A DNA stretch of 64,000 nt, taken from contig NZ_KV788371.1 of NCBI RefSeq assembly GCF_001807265.1, positions 47,377-111,376 of the forward strand. Direction: 5' to 3'. The translations under genes and the position numbers were made by a program. Under the pieces are notes generated by a model, which worked only from the letters and a program-made list of their open reading frames with translations, was not told the DNA's origin and ran no database searches. Source of the DNA: Corynebacterium sp. HMSC05H05 (GTDB lineage Bacteria; Actinomycetota; Actinomycetes; Mycobacteriales; Mycobacteriaceae). Shown in pieces: positions 49,610-58,062 of the stretch. How positions within the stretch are numbered: position 1 is the stretch's first letter; the number at the start of each line of letters is the position of its first letter.

Positions 49610-50038
49610 CTAACGCCTGTCAACGTAAGCGATCGCACCCCAGATCGCCCCAGCCGCCACGAACGCGGTGAGCACTCCGCCGGTGAGCGTGAACTGCGCA
49701 GGCACCAGAAACAGCACTAGCACTGCCAAGCAAACAATCAACCCCCAAGCCACCGCGAGGACGATCCCCGCGCGTTTGCCCAGTCGAGCACTGGCATCGC
49801 GGCCCTTATGCGAGGGCAGTGACGAAAGCCCGAGAACCGCAGCCACCAACGCCACGCTCGCAGGGAACGCCACCCAGATGTTTCCGGTACCCGCCCCAAA
49901 CGCGATCACACCTGTGATCAAGGCGATCAGGGCGCGCTCCCAGGTGACGAAGTGCACAGCGCCGCCTTCATATGTGCGCGGCAATCGCACACCGACAGGT
50001 CGAATGAGTTTGGTAGCAGGTCCCGTCTGTTGCGCCAT
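49610..50038 (-). CDS. Four-helix membrane protein in the heme locus
   Basis: 142 residues with four hydrophobic segments (about 44-60, 66-83, 94-117, 120-138) and a polar N-terminus with a basic patch. No family recognised. It is divergent from htaA; overlapping DtxR-like sequences lie between them, so it is likely iron-regulated with the heme genes. Start ATG at 50038 follows AAAGGGG; an ATG at 50059 is an alternative. A role in heme handling is inferred from position only. Confidence 0.72.
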   Translation of the reverse strand: MAQQTGPATKLIRPVGVRLPRTYEGGAVHFVTWERALIALITGVIAFGAGTGNIWVAFPASVALVAAVLGLSSLPSHKGRDASARLGKRAGIVLAVAWGLIVCLAVLVLFLVPAQFTLTGGVLTAFVAAGAIWGAIAYVDRR

Positions 50039-50068
50039 CACGACAACCCCTTTCAACATTATGCAAAC

Positions 50069-50102
50069 CTAACCTTACTTAGGTAAGGTTAGCCTACCTA
50101 CT
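50069..50102. promoter_or_regulatory. Overlapping DtxR-like sites between the membrane protein and htaA
   Basis: CTAACCTTAC (50069-50078) and GTAAGGTTAG (50083-50092) form a 10-bp perfect inverted repeat with a 4-bp spacer. The right arm continues as TAAGGTTAGCCTA, identical to the first 13 positions of the DtxR consensus. Opposed boxes would serve both divergent genes. Confidence 0.75.
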
Positions 50103-50130
50103 TTTCGCTATTTCGCACCTCGAGGCAACC

Positions 50131-52065
50131 ATGAATGTTCGCACCCACCTCGGCGCAGTCGCTTGCGCGAGCCTGATCGGCTTTACCGCCACCATGTTCG
50201 GCGCCGCGCCTGCGCTTCTTCCTCTCGCGGCGGCCGAAGAGCCTGCCAGCACACACCGCAGTGTCTCAGCGGGAACCATGCAATGGGGGGTGCGCGAATC
50301 GTTCAGAAAATACATCGAAGGTCCCATAGCCCACGGCAGCATTTCGGTCGGTGGCGGCGCACAGCGCTCAGGCGACGGTTTCACGTTCGACGCCAAATCC
50401 TCGGCACTGACTTCAGCCTCGGCCGGCGAAATCAGCTTCCAGGGTGAGGTCCATTTCACCGGACACAACGGCGCGCTTGATATGACGCTGCGCAACCCCA
50501 CAGTGGTGGTCAATGGCACTCAAGCCGAACTGCGGGTGGATTACGCTTCGCGGAAGTACGAGGGCATGAACTCGACCGGCCCGGTGCGCGAAGGCACCCA
50601 AGAGCTGCTCGCCACCATCGCGCTCAACGCCGCCCCGGATTTCTCCGCACAAACAACGACCATCGCAGGCCCCACCTCCCTCACCACAACCGGTGCGGAG
50701 ATCTTCGGTGGCTTCTACGAGGTGGGCGCTCCACTCGACCCGGTCACAATTGAGCTATCGCTTAACGACGCCTCCGGCCCCGCCCCACAGCCCAAAGAGG
50801 GCGGCGGCACCTCCGGCGCAAAGAGATCGGGCGCCACCTCCGGCCCGGCCCGCCTCCTCGGCGAGATCAACGACACCCTGGAAGAACTCAACGCGATGTT
50901 CGCCAACACTGAGACACTGCTGCGCAGCGGTGAGTCACTGCATCGCCGGGTACTTCCGATGCAGGAAGGCACGAGCCCTGCACCAGCGGCCAACAGCGGC
51001 GCCCCCACGTCCAATGCCTCCCGAACGGGAGGAACCTCCAACGCAACGAACAGTCCAGCGAACGTCAACCCTGGCTCCGTCCCCGCGACACCAGCCGGCG
51101 CGCCGAAGGTGAGTGGCGGCACGAACACCGGTAATGCAGCAAAACCCACTGGTGCGGCACCTGCGGGTGGCGCCAGCGACAGCGGGATCTGTGACTCGAG
51201 CGCGTCTCGTGGGATTGTCAGTTCCGAGGCCCAGTGGGGCATTCGCCAATCTTTCCGCACGTACATCCGCGGCAACATCGCGAAAGGACGCTGGGAACTC
51301 AAAGGCGTCGGCGACGACGGCAACGCGTTCACGTTCTCCGGCAATTCCGGCGCGGTGGACACTGCCGCACGCTCCGGTTCCATCCTCTACCCCGGCACCA
51401 TCCACTTCACCGGCCACGAAGGGGTGTTAGACACCCGCTTTTCCAATATGGAGATCCAGTTCAGTGGCGATTCGGGCCAAATCGTCATCAATGTTTCGTC
51501 GAATAGCACTGATGGCAAGGCGAATGATTTCGGCCGCATCGCGATCGCCAACTTATCCTTCAGCGAGCTGAGCGTCTCCGATTCCGCGGTGTCCGGCTCC
51601 GCGCAGGCGACGCTCACCCAAGTCGGCGCGGAGGCGTTCGGCCAGTTCTACCCCGCTGGGGCCCCACTCGACCCAGTGAGTTTCAGCGCTCGCCTCGGCA
51701 ACACGGCGAACTGCCGCGAGGGGCAGGGTGGAGCCTCCTCGGAGTCGTCGACAGGCAAAGGCGGAACCGCAGGTGACGCTGCGGCGCTGAAGCGCGGCGG
51801 CACGGCAGGAGCCCAAGCGAAGCTGAACTCAGGGACGACCCCCGAAAACGCAAAAGGCAGCGTGTTCGACGAGGTAGAAGGTACAGATGCCGTGGAATCC
51901 GCCAAACAGCCCGAAGGCGGAAAGTTCCAGATCAAAAACTCCGCGGCAGGCGACGGCGCCGGCAGCGGAGGCTGGGACGACTCAACGGTGGCCAAACTCC
52001 TGCTTCTGGTGGCCTCGCTGCTCGGCGCCGGTGGCGCGCTGACCAGGTTTATTGCGACCGGATAA
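50131..52065 (+). CDS. htaA: HtaA heme-binding surface protein, two HtaA domains
   Basis: 644 residues. Signal peptide to about residue 35, HtaA domain 1 about 47-212, Gly/Ser/Pro linker with a short helix, domain 2 about 360-525, acidic linker, C-terminal membrane helix. Each domain opens with a Trp followed nine residues later by Tyr (Y61, Y378) and has a GH-x-G motif (H112, H429), equivalent to the Tyr/His heme ligands known from C. diphtheriae HtaA. It should take heme from hemoglobin at the surface and pass it to HmuT. SD GAGGCAACC precedes the ATG. First gene of htaA-hmuTUV. Confidence 0.93.
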   Translation: MNVRTHLGAVACASLIGFTATMFGAAPALLPLAAAEEPASTHRSVSAGTMQWGVRESFRKYIEGPIAHGSISVGGGAQRSGDGFTFDAKSSALTSASAGEISFQGEVHFTGHNGALDMTLRNPTVVVNGTQAELRVDYASRKYEGMNSTGPVREGTQELLATIALNAAPDFSAQTTTIAGPTSLTTTGAEIFGGFYEVGAPLDPVTIELSLNDASGPAPQPKEGGGTSGAKRSGATSGPARLLGEINDTLEELNAMFANTETLLRSGESLHRRVLPMQEGTSPAPAANSGAPTSNASRTGGTSNATNSPANVNPGSVPATPAGAPKVSGGTNTGNAAKPTGAAPAGGASDSGICDSSASRGIVSSEAQWGIRQSFRTYIRGNIAKGRWELKGVGDDGNAFTFSGNSGAVDTAARSGSILYPGTIHFTGHEGVLDTRFSNMEIQFSGDSGQIVINVSSNSTDGKANDFGRIAIANLSFSELSVSDSAVSGSAQATLTQVGAEAFGQFYPAGAPLDPVSFSARLGNTANCREGQGGASSESSTGKGGTAGDAAALKRGGTAGAQAKLNSGTTPENAKGSVFDEVEGTDAVESAKQPEGGKFQIKNSAAGDGAGSGGWDDSTVAKLLLLVASLLGAGGALTRFIATG

Positions 52066-52090
52066 AACCGGATAGAAAAGGAAACTCTCA

Positions 52091-53158
52091 ATGAAGCTTT
52101 GGAAAACACCCCTCGTCTGCGCGGTCGCGGCGGCCGTGGGTCTGTCGCTTGGAGGTTGCGCCAGCTGGGACAACCCCGTGCAAACCGAACAAAAGGCGCT
52201 TTCGCAGTCGCTCGCAACCGGAGCCGACCCGCACCAGGCTGAGGGCGTCGCGATGGTATCGGAGATTTCCGAGGTAGAACCCGTCGAAGCGGAGCGCGAA
52301 ACTGCGCTGCCCGTCGAACTCACTGACGCCGACGGCCACGACGTCACGGTCACCGACACCTCCCGCATCCTCGCGCTCGACCTCTACGGCACCTACACAA
52401 AGACGCTCCGCGGTATCGGGTTGGCGGACAACATTGTCGGTCGCACGGTCAGCTCCGCGGAACCCTCGCTTTCTGACCTTCCCGTGGTCACCGAAAACGG
52501 TCACTCACTAAACGTGGAGGCAATACTGAACTTGCGCCCGACGTTGGTCATCGTGGATCACTCCGTCGGCCCGAGCGAGGCCATCGACCAAATCCGCGCG
52601 GCGGGCGTGACCACCGTCGTCATGGAGCCGAAACGGACCATGGCATCAATGGGAGAGGACATCATGAACGTGGCCTCCGTCGTCGGGGAGCCAGAAGCGG
52701 GCAAACTCCTCGCGGAACGAAGTGAAAAAGAGGTGCAGCAAGCTCTCAAAGCGATCAAACAGGTCGTCCCGAAACAGCCGCTGCGCATGTCATTCCTGTA
52801 CGCGCGCGGGACCGGCGGCGTGTTCTACCTGCTCGGCGGCGAAGACGGCACCAAGGACCTCATCGAGGCGCTCGGCGGCGTCGACGTGAACACTGAAAAC
52901 GGCATCGGCAACGCTTCCCCCGCCAGCCCCGAAGCGCTCGCCCAGGTCAATCCGGAGGTGTTCGTCATGATGAACGGCGGGCTGCAATCCACCGGCGATA
53001 TCGAGGGCCTGCTTCAACGACCCGGTGTCGCACAGACGACCGCCGGCCAGCACAAGCGCGTGCTTTCACTTCCCGACGGCGACTCGCTTGCGTTCGGCCC
53101 CCAAACCGGGGAACTTCTGCTGCGCGCAGCCCACGCCCTGTACGGGGAGGGGCAGTGA
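52091..53158 (+). CDS. hmuT: Heme ABC transporter substrate-binding lipoprotein
   Basis: 355 residues. Lipobox LGGC (Cys23) in the signal peptide; the body is the helical-backbone type II periplasmic-binding fold, starting VTVTDTSRILALDLYGTYTK. His and Tyr candidates for axial heme ligation cannot be fixed by eye; NGHSLNVEAILNLRPTLVIVDHSVG includes the conserved lobe-1 segment. It receives heme from HtaA-type proteins. AAAAGGAAA precedes the ATG, 25 nt after the htaA stop. Stop overlaps hmuU by GTGA. Confidence 0.93.
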   Translation: MKLWKTPLVCAVAAAVGLSLGGCASWDNPVQTEQKALSQSLATGADPHQAEGVAMVSEISEVEPVEAERETALPVELTDADGHDVTVTDTSRILALDLYGTYTKTLRGIGLADNIVGRTVSSAEPSLSDLPVVTENGHSLNVEAILNLRPTLVIVDHSVGPSEAIDQIRAAGVTTVVMEPKRTMASMGEDIMNVASVVGEPEAGKLLAERSEKEVQQALKAIKQVVPKQPLRMSFLYARGTGGVFYLLGGEDGTKDLIEALGGVDVNTENGIGNASPASPEALAQVNPEVFVMMNGGLQSTGDIEGLLQRPGVAQTTAGQHKRVLSLPDGDSLAFGPQTGELLLRAAHALYGEGQ

Positions 53159-54198
53159 CATCTTCCGCCGAGGTGTTTCACGCCCGCCGCCGCGGCCGTG
53201 TGGCGCTGTTCACGACCGTCAGTGTGTTGCTGGTGGCGACAGCCATCGGCTCGATCATGGTTGGACAGTTCGAGCTTTCGGTCCGTGAGCTGTGGCCGAT
53301 TCTCCAGGCCGGTCCGCTGTCCGCAACCTCTCTGGAAGCGTCCGTGATCTGGCAGATCCGACTCCCCCGCCTGGTGCTCGGTCTGTTCGTCGGTGCCGCG
53401 CTGGGCGTCAGCGGGGCGCTCATGCAGGCAGTCTTCGCCAACCCGCTCGCGGAGCCGAGCGTGATCGGCGTGAGCACCGGCGCGGGCGTCGGGGCCGCCG
53501 TCGCGCTCGTCTTCGGGCTCACCACTTTCGGCACGATGACGGTGCCCGTCCTTGCCTTTATATCTGGGACCCTTGCAACCGCGGTGGTGTACTTCCTCTC
53601 GCGAGTCGGCGGCAAGGTTCGCGTGCTCAACCTGATCTTGGTGGGTATCGCGGCCAACGCTATCTGCGGTGCCATTATTTCAGTGCTCACTTTTATGGCC
53701 CCCACGACCGCGCGAGAGCAAATCATCTTTTGGCAGATGGGCACTCTCTCGGGCGCGAACTGGGCGCAAACGGGCGCAGTGACAGGCGTGGTCATCGTGT
53801 CGCTGACGCTGGCGATGCTGTTAGGCAGCAAGTTCGACCTTCTCGCACTCGGCGACCAGGCCGCCTACCACGTCGGGCTCAATGTCACACGCCTGCGAAT
53901 GGCGGCGATCGTGCTGTCGACGCTGCTCACCGCTGCCGCTGTCTCGTTTGCGGGACTGATCGGGTTTGTGGGTCTTGTGGTGCCGCACATCGTGCGCACT
54001 GCGGTAGGCCCTTCCAATAAGGTGCTGCTCCCCGCTTCAGCTCTCGGTGGGGCACTTTTGATCGGTGCCGGCGACATTCTCGCCCGCACAATCATCCCCT
54101 TTGCAGACCTACCGATTGGCATATTTACCGCGCTGATCGGTGGGCCAACATTCTTCTTGCTGCTGCGGCAAATGATACGAAAGAACCACCAGATATGA
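53155..54198 (+). CDS. hmuU: Heme ABC transporter permease
   Basis: 347 residues with about ten helices of the FecCD/BtuC type: IRLPRLVLGLFVGAALGVSG, NPLAEPSVIGVSTGAGVGAA and FVGLVVPHIVRTAVGPSN are the family signatures, the last contacting the ATPase. GTG start at 53155 with GGGGAGGGGCA upstream, overlapping the hmuT stop; hmuV overlaps its end. It works as a homodimer with HmuV. Confidence 0.95.
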   Translation: MTSSAEVFHARRRGRVALFTTVSVLLVATAIGSIMVGQFELSVRELWPILQAGPLSATSLEASVIWQIRLPRLVLGLFVGAALGVSGALMQAVFANPLAEPSVIGVSTGAGVGAAVALVFGLTTFGTMTVPVLAFISGTLATAVVYFLSRVGGKVRVLNLILVGIAANAICGAIISVLTFMAPTTAREQIIFWQMGTLSGANWAQTGAVTGVVIVSLTLAMLLGSKFDLLALGDQAAYHVGLNVTRLRMAAIVLSTLLTAAAVSFAGLIGFVGLVVPHIVRTAVGPSNKVLLPASALGGALLIGAGDILARTIIPFADLPIGIFTALIGGPTFFLLLRQMIRKNHQI

Positions 54199-54998
54199 CT
54201 GTTACCGCACGTGGCGTCACTGTGCAGAAGCAAAACCGCACGATTCTTAACCAAGTCGACCTGCACGCAACCGCCGGCCAGGTCACCGGGCTTATCGGAC
54301 CCAACGGAGCCGGAAAGTCGACCCTGCTGTCGGCCTTGGCGGGTGACATTCAGCTCGCGCACGGAGTGGTCGAGGTGGCGGGCAAGGATGCGTCGGAAAG
54401 CACAGCCTCCGAACTCGCGCGCACGCGCGCTGTCATGCTCCAAGACGTCAGCGTGGCGTTTTCCTTCCTCGTGCGCGATGTCGTCGAAATGGGCCGCCAC
54501 CCCTGGGGCCGTGGGCCGGACGATGCGGCGATCGTGGATGCGGCGCTCGACGCGACGGGGATCACCCATCTACAGGACCGCGAGATTGTGACGCTGTCCG
54601 GCGGAGAGCGAGCCCGCGCAGCCTTCGCGCGGGTGCTCACGCAGCAAACGCAGGTCGTGCTTCTCGACGAACCAACGGCAGCCATGGACGTTCACTTCCA
54701 AGAACAAACGATGGGAGCCGTTCGCGCGCTTGCGCGCCGCGGTGTGACAGTCATCGTCGTGTTGCACGACCTACAGCTCGCGGCGCGATATTGCGACAGC
54801 GTCGTGTGCCTTAAGGCGGGCGAGATTACAGCGGCAGGCACCGTTGACGAAGTGTACAACGACGCGATTCTCAGCTCCGTCTACGACTGGCCCATCACCG
54901 TGTTGCGGAGCAGTGGGCGGATCCTAGTGGCCCCCGACGAGGCGGGTGAACCCGTCTCCGGACTCTGGTGTCCAGCCCCAGCTCCCCCCACCCCTTGA
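54195..54998 (+). CDS. hmuV: Heme ABC transporter ATPase
   Basis: 267 residues. Walker A GPNGAGKSTLLSAL, Q-loop MLQDVSVAFSF, ABC signature LSGGERARAAFARVL, Walker B VVLLDEPTAAMD and H-loop VVLHDLQLA are all present. ATG overlaps the hmuU stop (ATGA). The C-terminal 25 residues are Pro-rich. It powers heme import through HmuU. Confidence 0.96.
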   Translation: MTVTARGVTVQKQNRTILNQVDLHATAGQVTGLIGPNGAGKSTLLSALAGDIQLAHGVVEVAGKDASESTASELARTRAVMLQDVSVAFSFLVRDVVEMGRHPWGRGPDDAAIVDAALDATGITHLQDREIVTLSGGERARAAFARVLTQQTQVVLLDEPTAAMDVHFQEQTMGAVRALARRGVTVIVVLHDLQLAARYCDSVVCLKAGEITAAGTVDEVYNDAILSSVYDWPITVLRSSGRILVAPDEAGEPVSGLWCPAPAPPTP

Positions 54999-55018
54999 AA
55001 AAGTTAGGGACACCTTGC

Positions 55019-55037
55019 TAAGGTTAGCCTACCCTAT
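55019..55037 (+). promoter_or_regulatory. DtxR-like box before the second HtaA-type gene
   Basis: TAAGGTTAGCCTACCCTAT matches 17 of 19 consensus positions, the best in the window. It separates hmuV from the following genes, giving them their own iron-regulated promoter. Confidence 0.85.
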
Positions 55038-55090
55038 CCAATCGGTGCGATGTTACATCCACCACACCAACTCACCGAAAGGCTTCATCA

Positions 55091-55951
55091 ATGTCCCGCA
55101 CCACCACCCTCGCGGCCATCACCGCCACGGCCATGATCTCGACTGCATTCGCCACCCCCGCTGCCTTCGCGGATGCGCCAACCATCGAGTCGGGAAATGC
55201 GCACTGGAACATCAAGGAATCGTTCCTGCGCTACGTGCAATCCCCGTTCGTCGCCAGCACCATCACAACCACGGAAGGCGCGGAGAAGGTGCTTCGCGAC
55301 GGCAAGCTTGCTGACTTCGCACTTCCGGTCAATGCCGCCGACTCCGCCCTCGATGCCAACGGCAACGGCACCATTGACCTCGACGGCGCCATTTCGATCG
55401 TGGGTCACCACGGCGCTATGGACATCAAGATGTCCGACTTCAAGATTGTGGTCAACGGTACGAAGGGCGTCCTGCAGGCGGATTACGTGCGCAAGGGCGC
55501 AATGCCGGGCTCTGAGCCCACCACCGCCACCGGAGACGACAAGCCGATCGCAGAGTTCGAGGTCACAGATGCGCTGAAGCCCGGCAAGGACAACAAGTTG
55601 TCTGCGACGTTCACCCCGACCAAGCTGACCGAGTTCGGCGTCGACATCTTCGGCTCGAGCTACGAAGTCGGCAAGCCATTGGATGACTCGAAAGTCGCCG
55701 TCAACCTCGCATTCAAGGCCCCGAAGAAGGAGCCGAAGCCGACTGACCCGAAGCCGACTGACCCGAAGCTGATTGACCCGAAGCCGACTGACCCGAAGCC
55801 GACTGACCCGAAGCCGACCGGTGAGGACGGCTCGAGCACCGGCGCAATCGTCGGCATTGTCATGGCGGTTATCGCAGTGCTGGGCGGCCTGGGCTTTGCG
55901 GCGACTCAGCCTTCGGTCCAGAAGCTGATTAACCAGTTCATGGGCAAGTAG
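55091..55951 (+). CDS. HtaA-domain surface protein (HtaB/HtaC-like)
   Basis: 286 residues. Signal peptide to about residue 28, a single HtaA domain (about 34-212) with the ligand Tyr48 nine residues after Trp39 and His106/His107 in VGHHGAMD, a Pro-Lys-Pro-Thr-Asp repeat stalk (about 215-244), then a membrane helix and tail VQKLINQFMGK. It probably binds and relays heme at the surface, as HtaB does in C. diphtheriae. Its own DtxR-like box lies 54-72 bp upstream. The next gene starts 5 nt after its stop. Confidence 0.9.
   Translation: MSRTTTLAAITATAMISTAFATPAAFADAPTIESGNAHWNIKESFLRYVQSPFVASTITTTEGAEKVLRDGKLADFALPVNAADSALDANGNGTIDLDGAISIVGHHGAMDIKMSDFKIVVNGTKGVLQADYVRKGAMPGSEPTTATGDDKPIAEFEVTDALKPGKDNKLSATFTPTKLTEFGVDIFGSSYEVGKPLDDSKVAVNLAFKAPKKEPKPTDPKPTDPKLIDPKPTDPKPTDPKPTGEDGSSTGAIVGIVMAVIAVLGGLGFAATQPSVQKLINQFMGK
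55733..55822 (+). repeat. 15-bp coding tandem repeat (Pro-Lys-Pro-Thr-Asp)
   Basis: Six 15-bp units of the form CCGAAGCCGACTGAC encode the stalk; the third reads Pro-Lys-Leu-Ile-Asp and the last ends in Gly. The near identity suggests recent slippage expansion. Confidence 0.85.
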
Positions 55952-55956
55952 CGGCC

Positions 55957-56220
55957 ATGTGCAAGGCGCGATTGTCCACCGCGGTGGCGGTGGCGCTATT
56001 GCTTTGCTCCCCCGCCGTCACTGAAGGCCAAACTGCGGAGGAAGACACTTTCACGGAGATTTCCTCGACAGACGACGGCTCGCCGGCTACGCAAGCCACG
56101 CGGGCAATCGCACTGGCGATGGCTTTCACCGGTTTAGGGTTCGCGCTCGGCGCCCTCATACAGGGGGCCGCGTCAATCCTCGGCATCAAGCCTCCACAAC
56201 TGCCCCAACTGGTGCGTTAA
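55957..56220 (+). CDS. Small exported membrane protein within the heme locus
   Basis: 87 residues. Signal peptide MCKARLSTAVAVALLLCSPA, an acidic segment (EEDTFTEISSTDDGS), a membrane helix (about 50-70) and the tail PPQLPQLVR. No family recognised. It lies 5 nt behind the second HtaA-type gene, so is co-transcribed and presumably iron-regulated. No good SD; translation may depend on coupling. It resembles in plan the 103-residue protein at 14888-15199. Confidence 0.65.
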   Translation: MCKARLSTAVAVALLLCSPAVTEGQTAEEDTFTEISSTDDGSPATQATRAIALAMAFTGLGFALGALIQGAASILGIKPPQLPQLVR

Positions 56221-56231
56221 ACACTGTCCCA

Positions 56232-56257
56232 AGGGCCCCGTCGTCCGGCGAGGCCCT
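56232..56257 (+). terminator. Hairpin between the small protein and the third HtaA-type gene
   Basis: AGGGCC (56232-56237) pairs with GGCCCT (56252-56257) with an inner TCG/CGA pairing, followed by CATTTG. Weak; may only attenuate. Confidence 0.4.
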
Positions 56258-56284
56258 CATTTGATTCGAAAAGGATTCGCCTCA

Positions 56285-57046
56285 ATGCTCATCTCCCGAA
56301 ACGCCGCTGCGGCGGGGTTCTCCGCGCTTATATTCGCCACTGCGCTGGCAATTCCTGCCGCCGCCGAAAGCTCCTCCGCTGAGCCCGCCGAGGTTGGCGG
56401 CGAATTTGTGTGGCCCATTTCCACCGGTTTTCTGAATCAGGCCGTCATTAAAGGTCAAGGTCGCGTGCTCACAGGCGGGGGCGCGACGTGGAACCAGGAA
56501 GCGCTTGAATTCTCCTTCCCGGTCACCTCCGCGACGCGGACCGGAAAGACGTGGACATTCGCGCTCGACGGCTCAGCGCAGGTACAGGGATACAAGAATG
56601 CGGGTGGCTACGACGGCTGGGCCGTAGATGTAAAGTACTCGGACCTCAAGCTGAAGGTGGAGGGAAAAAACGCCACTTTGTACGGCGACTACCTCCTCGC
56701 CGGGGTCGCGAACAAGACGTACAAGCCAGTCGGTGCCAAGGGGGACGACGAGCCGCTGGTCACCTTCACACTCGGCAGCGAGATCACCCCGCCGAAACGA
56801 GTGACAGAGCACAACCGGACAACGGTGTCGGATACCGGCATGGAGAAGTCCCTCAGGCACTACCCGAAGGGCACGTTGCTAAAAGACTCTGAAGTGGATC
56901 TCAACGTGACATTCGGGGCGACTGCTCTCAGCCCTGGGGCGATCGCGGGCATCGCCGTGGGCGTGCTCGCCGTACTTGGCAGTCTCGCCTACGCATCAAC
57001 CCTTACCCCGGTCCGGGCGCTCCTTGCGCAGTGGCTGCCCCGGTAA
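56285..57046 (+). CDS. Divergent HtaA-domain-like surface protein
   Basis: 253 residues. Signal peptide to about residue 28, an HtaA-like domain (about 38-210) aligned on its first Trp and the following Phe, then a membrane helix and tail VRALLAQWLPR. At the position of the heme-ligand Tyr (nine after the Trp) it has Gln (GFLNQAV), and the GH-x-G motif is replaced by an Asn/Gly/Tyr-rich loop. So it may not bind heme by the known ligands. ATG at 56285 has AAAAGGA upstream. Last gene of the heme locus. Confidence 0.78.
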   Translation: MLISRNAAAAGFSALIFATALAIPAAAESSSAEPAEVGGEFVWPISTGFLNQAVIKGQGRVLTGGGATWNQEALEFSFPVTSATRTGKTWTFALDGSAQVQGYKNAGGYDGWAVDVKYSDLKLKVEGKNATLYGDYLLAGVANKTYKPVGAKGDDEPLVTFTLGSEITPPKRVTEHNRTTVSDTGMEKSLRHYPKGTLLKDSEVDLNVTFGATALSPGAIAGIAVGVLAVLGSLAYASTLTPVRALLAQWLPR

Positions 57047-57898
57047 CTACTTTCTCTTTTTCTTCTTGCTGCCCTTGCCCACTTTGCGCTTCTCCAACTT
57101 GGCGGCGACGTCGGGGACGTAGCGGAACTCGTCGCGAGGCGGACGCTCATAGTCCGTGATCTCCGGGCGCTCCGGGATCTCCGGCAAGTCCGGCTTGATG
57201 TGCTCGTACGGGATGGTGGACAAAAGGTGCGAGATGACGTTGATGCGCGAGCGCTTCTTGTCCTCGCTTTCCACCGTGTACCACGGCGCCGACGGAATGT
57301 CGGTGTGGACGAACATCTCGTCCTTCGCGCGGGAGTACTCCTCCCACTTCGTGATGGACTCCAGGTCCATCGGCGAGAGCTTCCACTGACGCAGCGGATC
57401 GTTGCGGCGCGACTGGAAGCGCTTGTACTGCTCCTCATCGGAGACGGAGAACCAGTACTTGCGCAGCATGATGCCGTCCTCAACCAGGAGGCGCTCGAAG
57501 ATCGGCGCCTGATGCAGGAACCGGCGGTACTCCTGCGACGACGCGAACCCCATCACGCGCTCCACACCGGCGCGGTTGTACCAGGAGCGGTCGAAGATGA
57601 CGATCTCACCGGCCGTGGGCAGCTTCTCCACGTAGCGCTGGAAGTACCACTGGCCCTGCTCGCGATCCGTCGGCTTCGGCAGCGCCTCGATGCGGCAGGT
57701 GCGCGGGTTCATGTACTGGGTGATCCGCTTAATCGCGGAGCCTTTGCCGGCCGCGTCGCGGCCCTCCATGACGATGACCAGGCGCTCGCCGTTTTCCACC
57801 ACCCACTGCTGCATATCCACGAGCTCAGCCTGCAGGCGCAGCAGCTCCTTCTCGTACGCTTTCTTGGACAGTTTCGGCGGTTTGTTGTCGTGGCTCAT
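57047..57898 (-). CDS. ppk2: Polyphosphate kinase 2
   Basis: 283 residues, one PPK2 domain. It transfers phosphate between polyphosphate and nucleoside diphosphates. Walker A EGRDAAGKGSAIKRI, the lid DREQGQWYFQRYVEKLP and Walker B EIVIFDRSWYNRAGVERVMG are intact. Basic C-terminus (GKGSKKKKRK). TACGGT stands 7 nt before the ATG at 57898; an upstream extension was rejected. It abuts the last heme-locus gene tail to tail. Confidence 0.94.
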   Translation of the reverse strand: MSHDNKPPKLSKKAYEKELLRLQAELVDMQQWVVENGERLVIVMEGRDAAGKGSAIKRITQYMNPRTCRIEALPKPTDREQGQWYFQRYVEKLPTAGEIVIFDRSWYNRAGVERVMGFASSQEYRRFLHQAPIFERLLVEDGIMLRKYWFSVSDEEQYKRFQSRRNDPLRQWKLSPMDLESITKWEEYSRAKDEMFVHTDIPSAPWYTVESEDKKRSRINVISHLLSTIPYEHIKPDLPEIPERPEITDYERPPRDEFRYVPDVAAKLEKRKVGKGSKKKKRK

Positions 57899-57983
57899 GG
57901 GTGTAACCGTACCTGCAGGTGCCGTGAGCACTAAAAACACAAAGAAACCTGAGAAGAAAGATCAACATGAGATAACCAGTGCA

Positions 57984-58009
57984 TTGTTCAACAATAAATG
58001 CGTTATACT
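57984..58009 (+). promoter_or_regulatory. Possible promoter and palindrome before the GntR gene
   Basis: TTGTT-C-AACAA (57984-57994) is a perfect palindrome; TATACT (58004-58009) is a good -10. Transcription would start near 58016. Confidence 0.45.
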
Positions 58010-58031
58010 CTCCGTAGTTCTAACCAATACG

Positions 58032-58062
58032 GTCACCCACCTGCGCAAACACGGTAGGTGAC
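58032..58062 (+). promoter_or_regulatory. Inverted repeat overlapping the GntR gene start
   Basis: GTCACCCAC (58032-58040) and GTAGGTGAC (58054-58062) are complementary at 8 of 9 positions with a 13-bp spacer. The right arm contains the GTG start codon at 58058, so this could be an autoregulatory operator or an mRNA hairpin masking the start. Confidence 0.5.

Noticed and set aside
55733..55822. The 15-bp tandem repeat as a CRISPR-like array
   Set aside because: Units are contiguous without spacers and code in frame for a Pro-Lys-Pro-Thr-Asp stalk.
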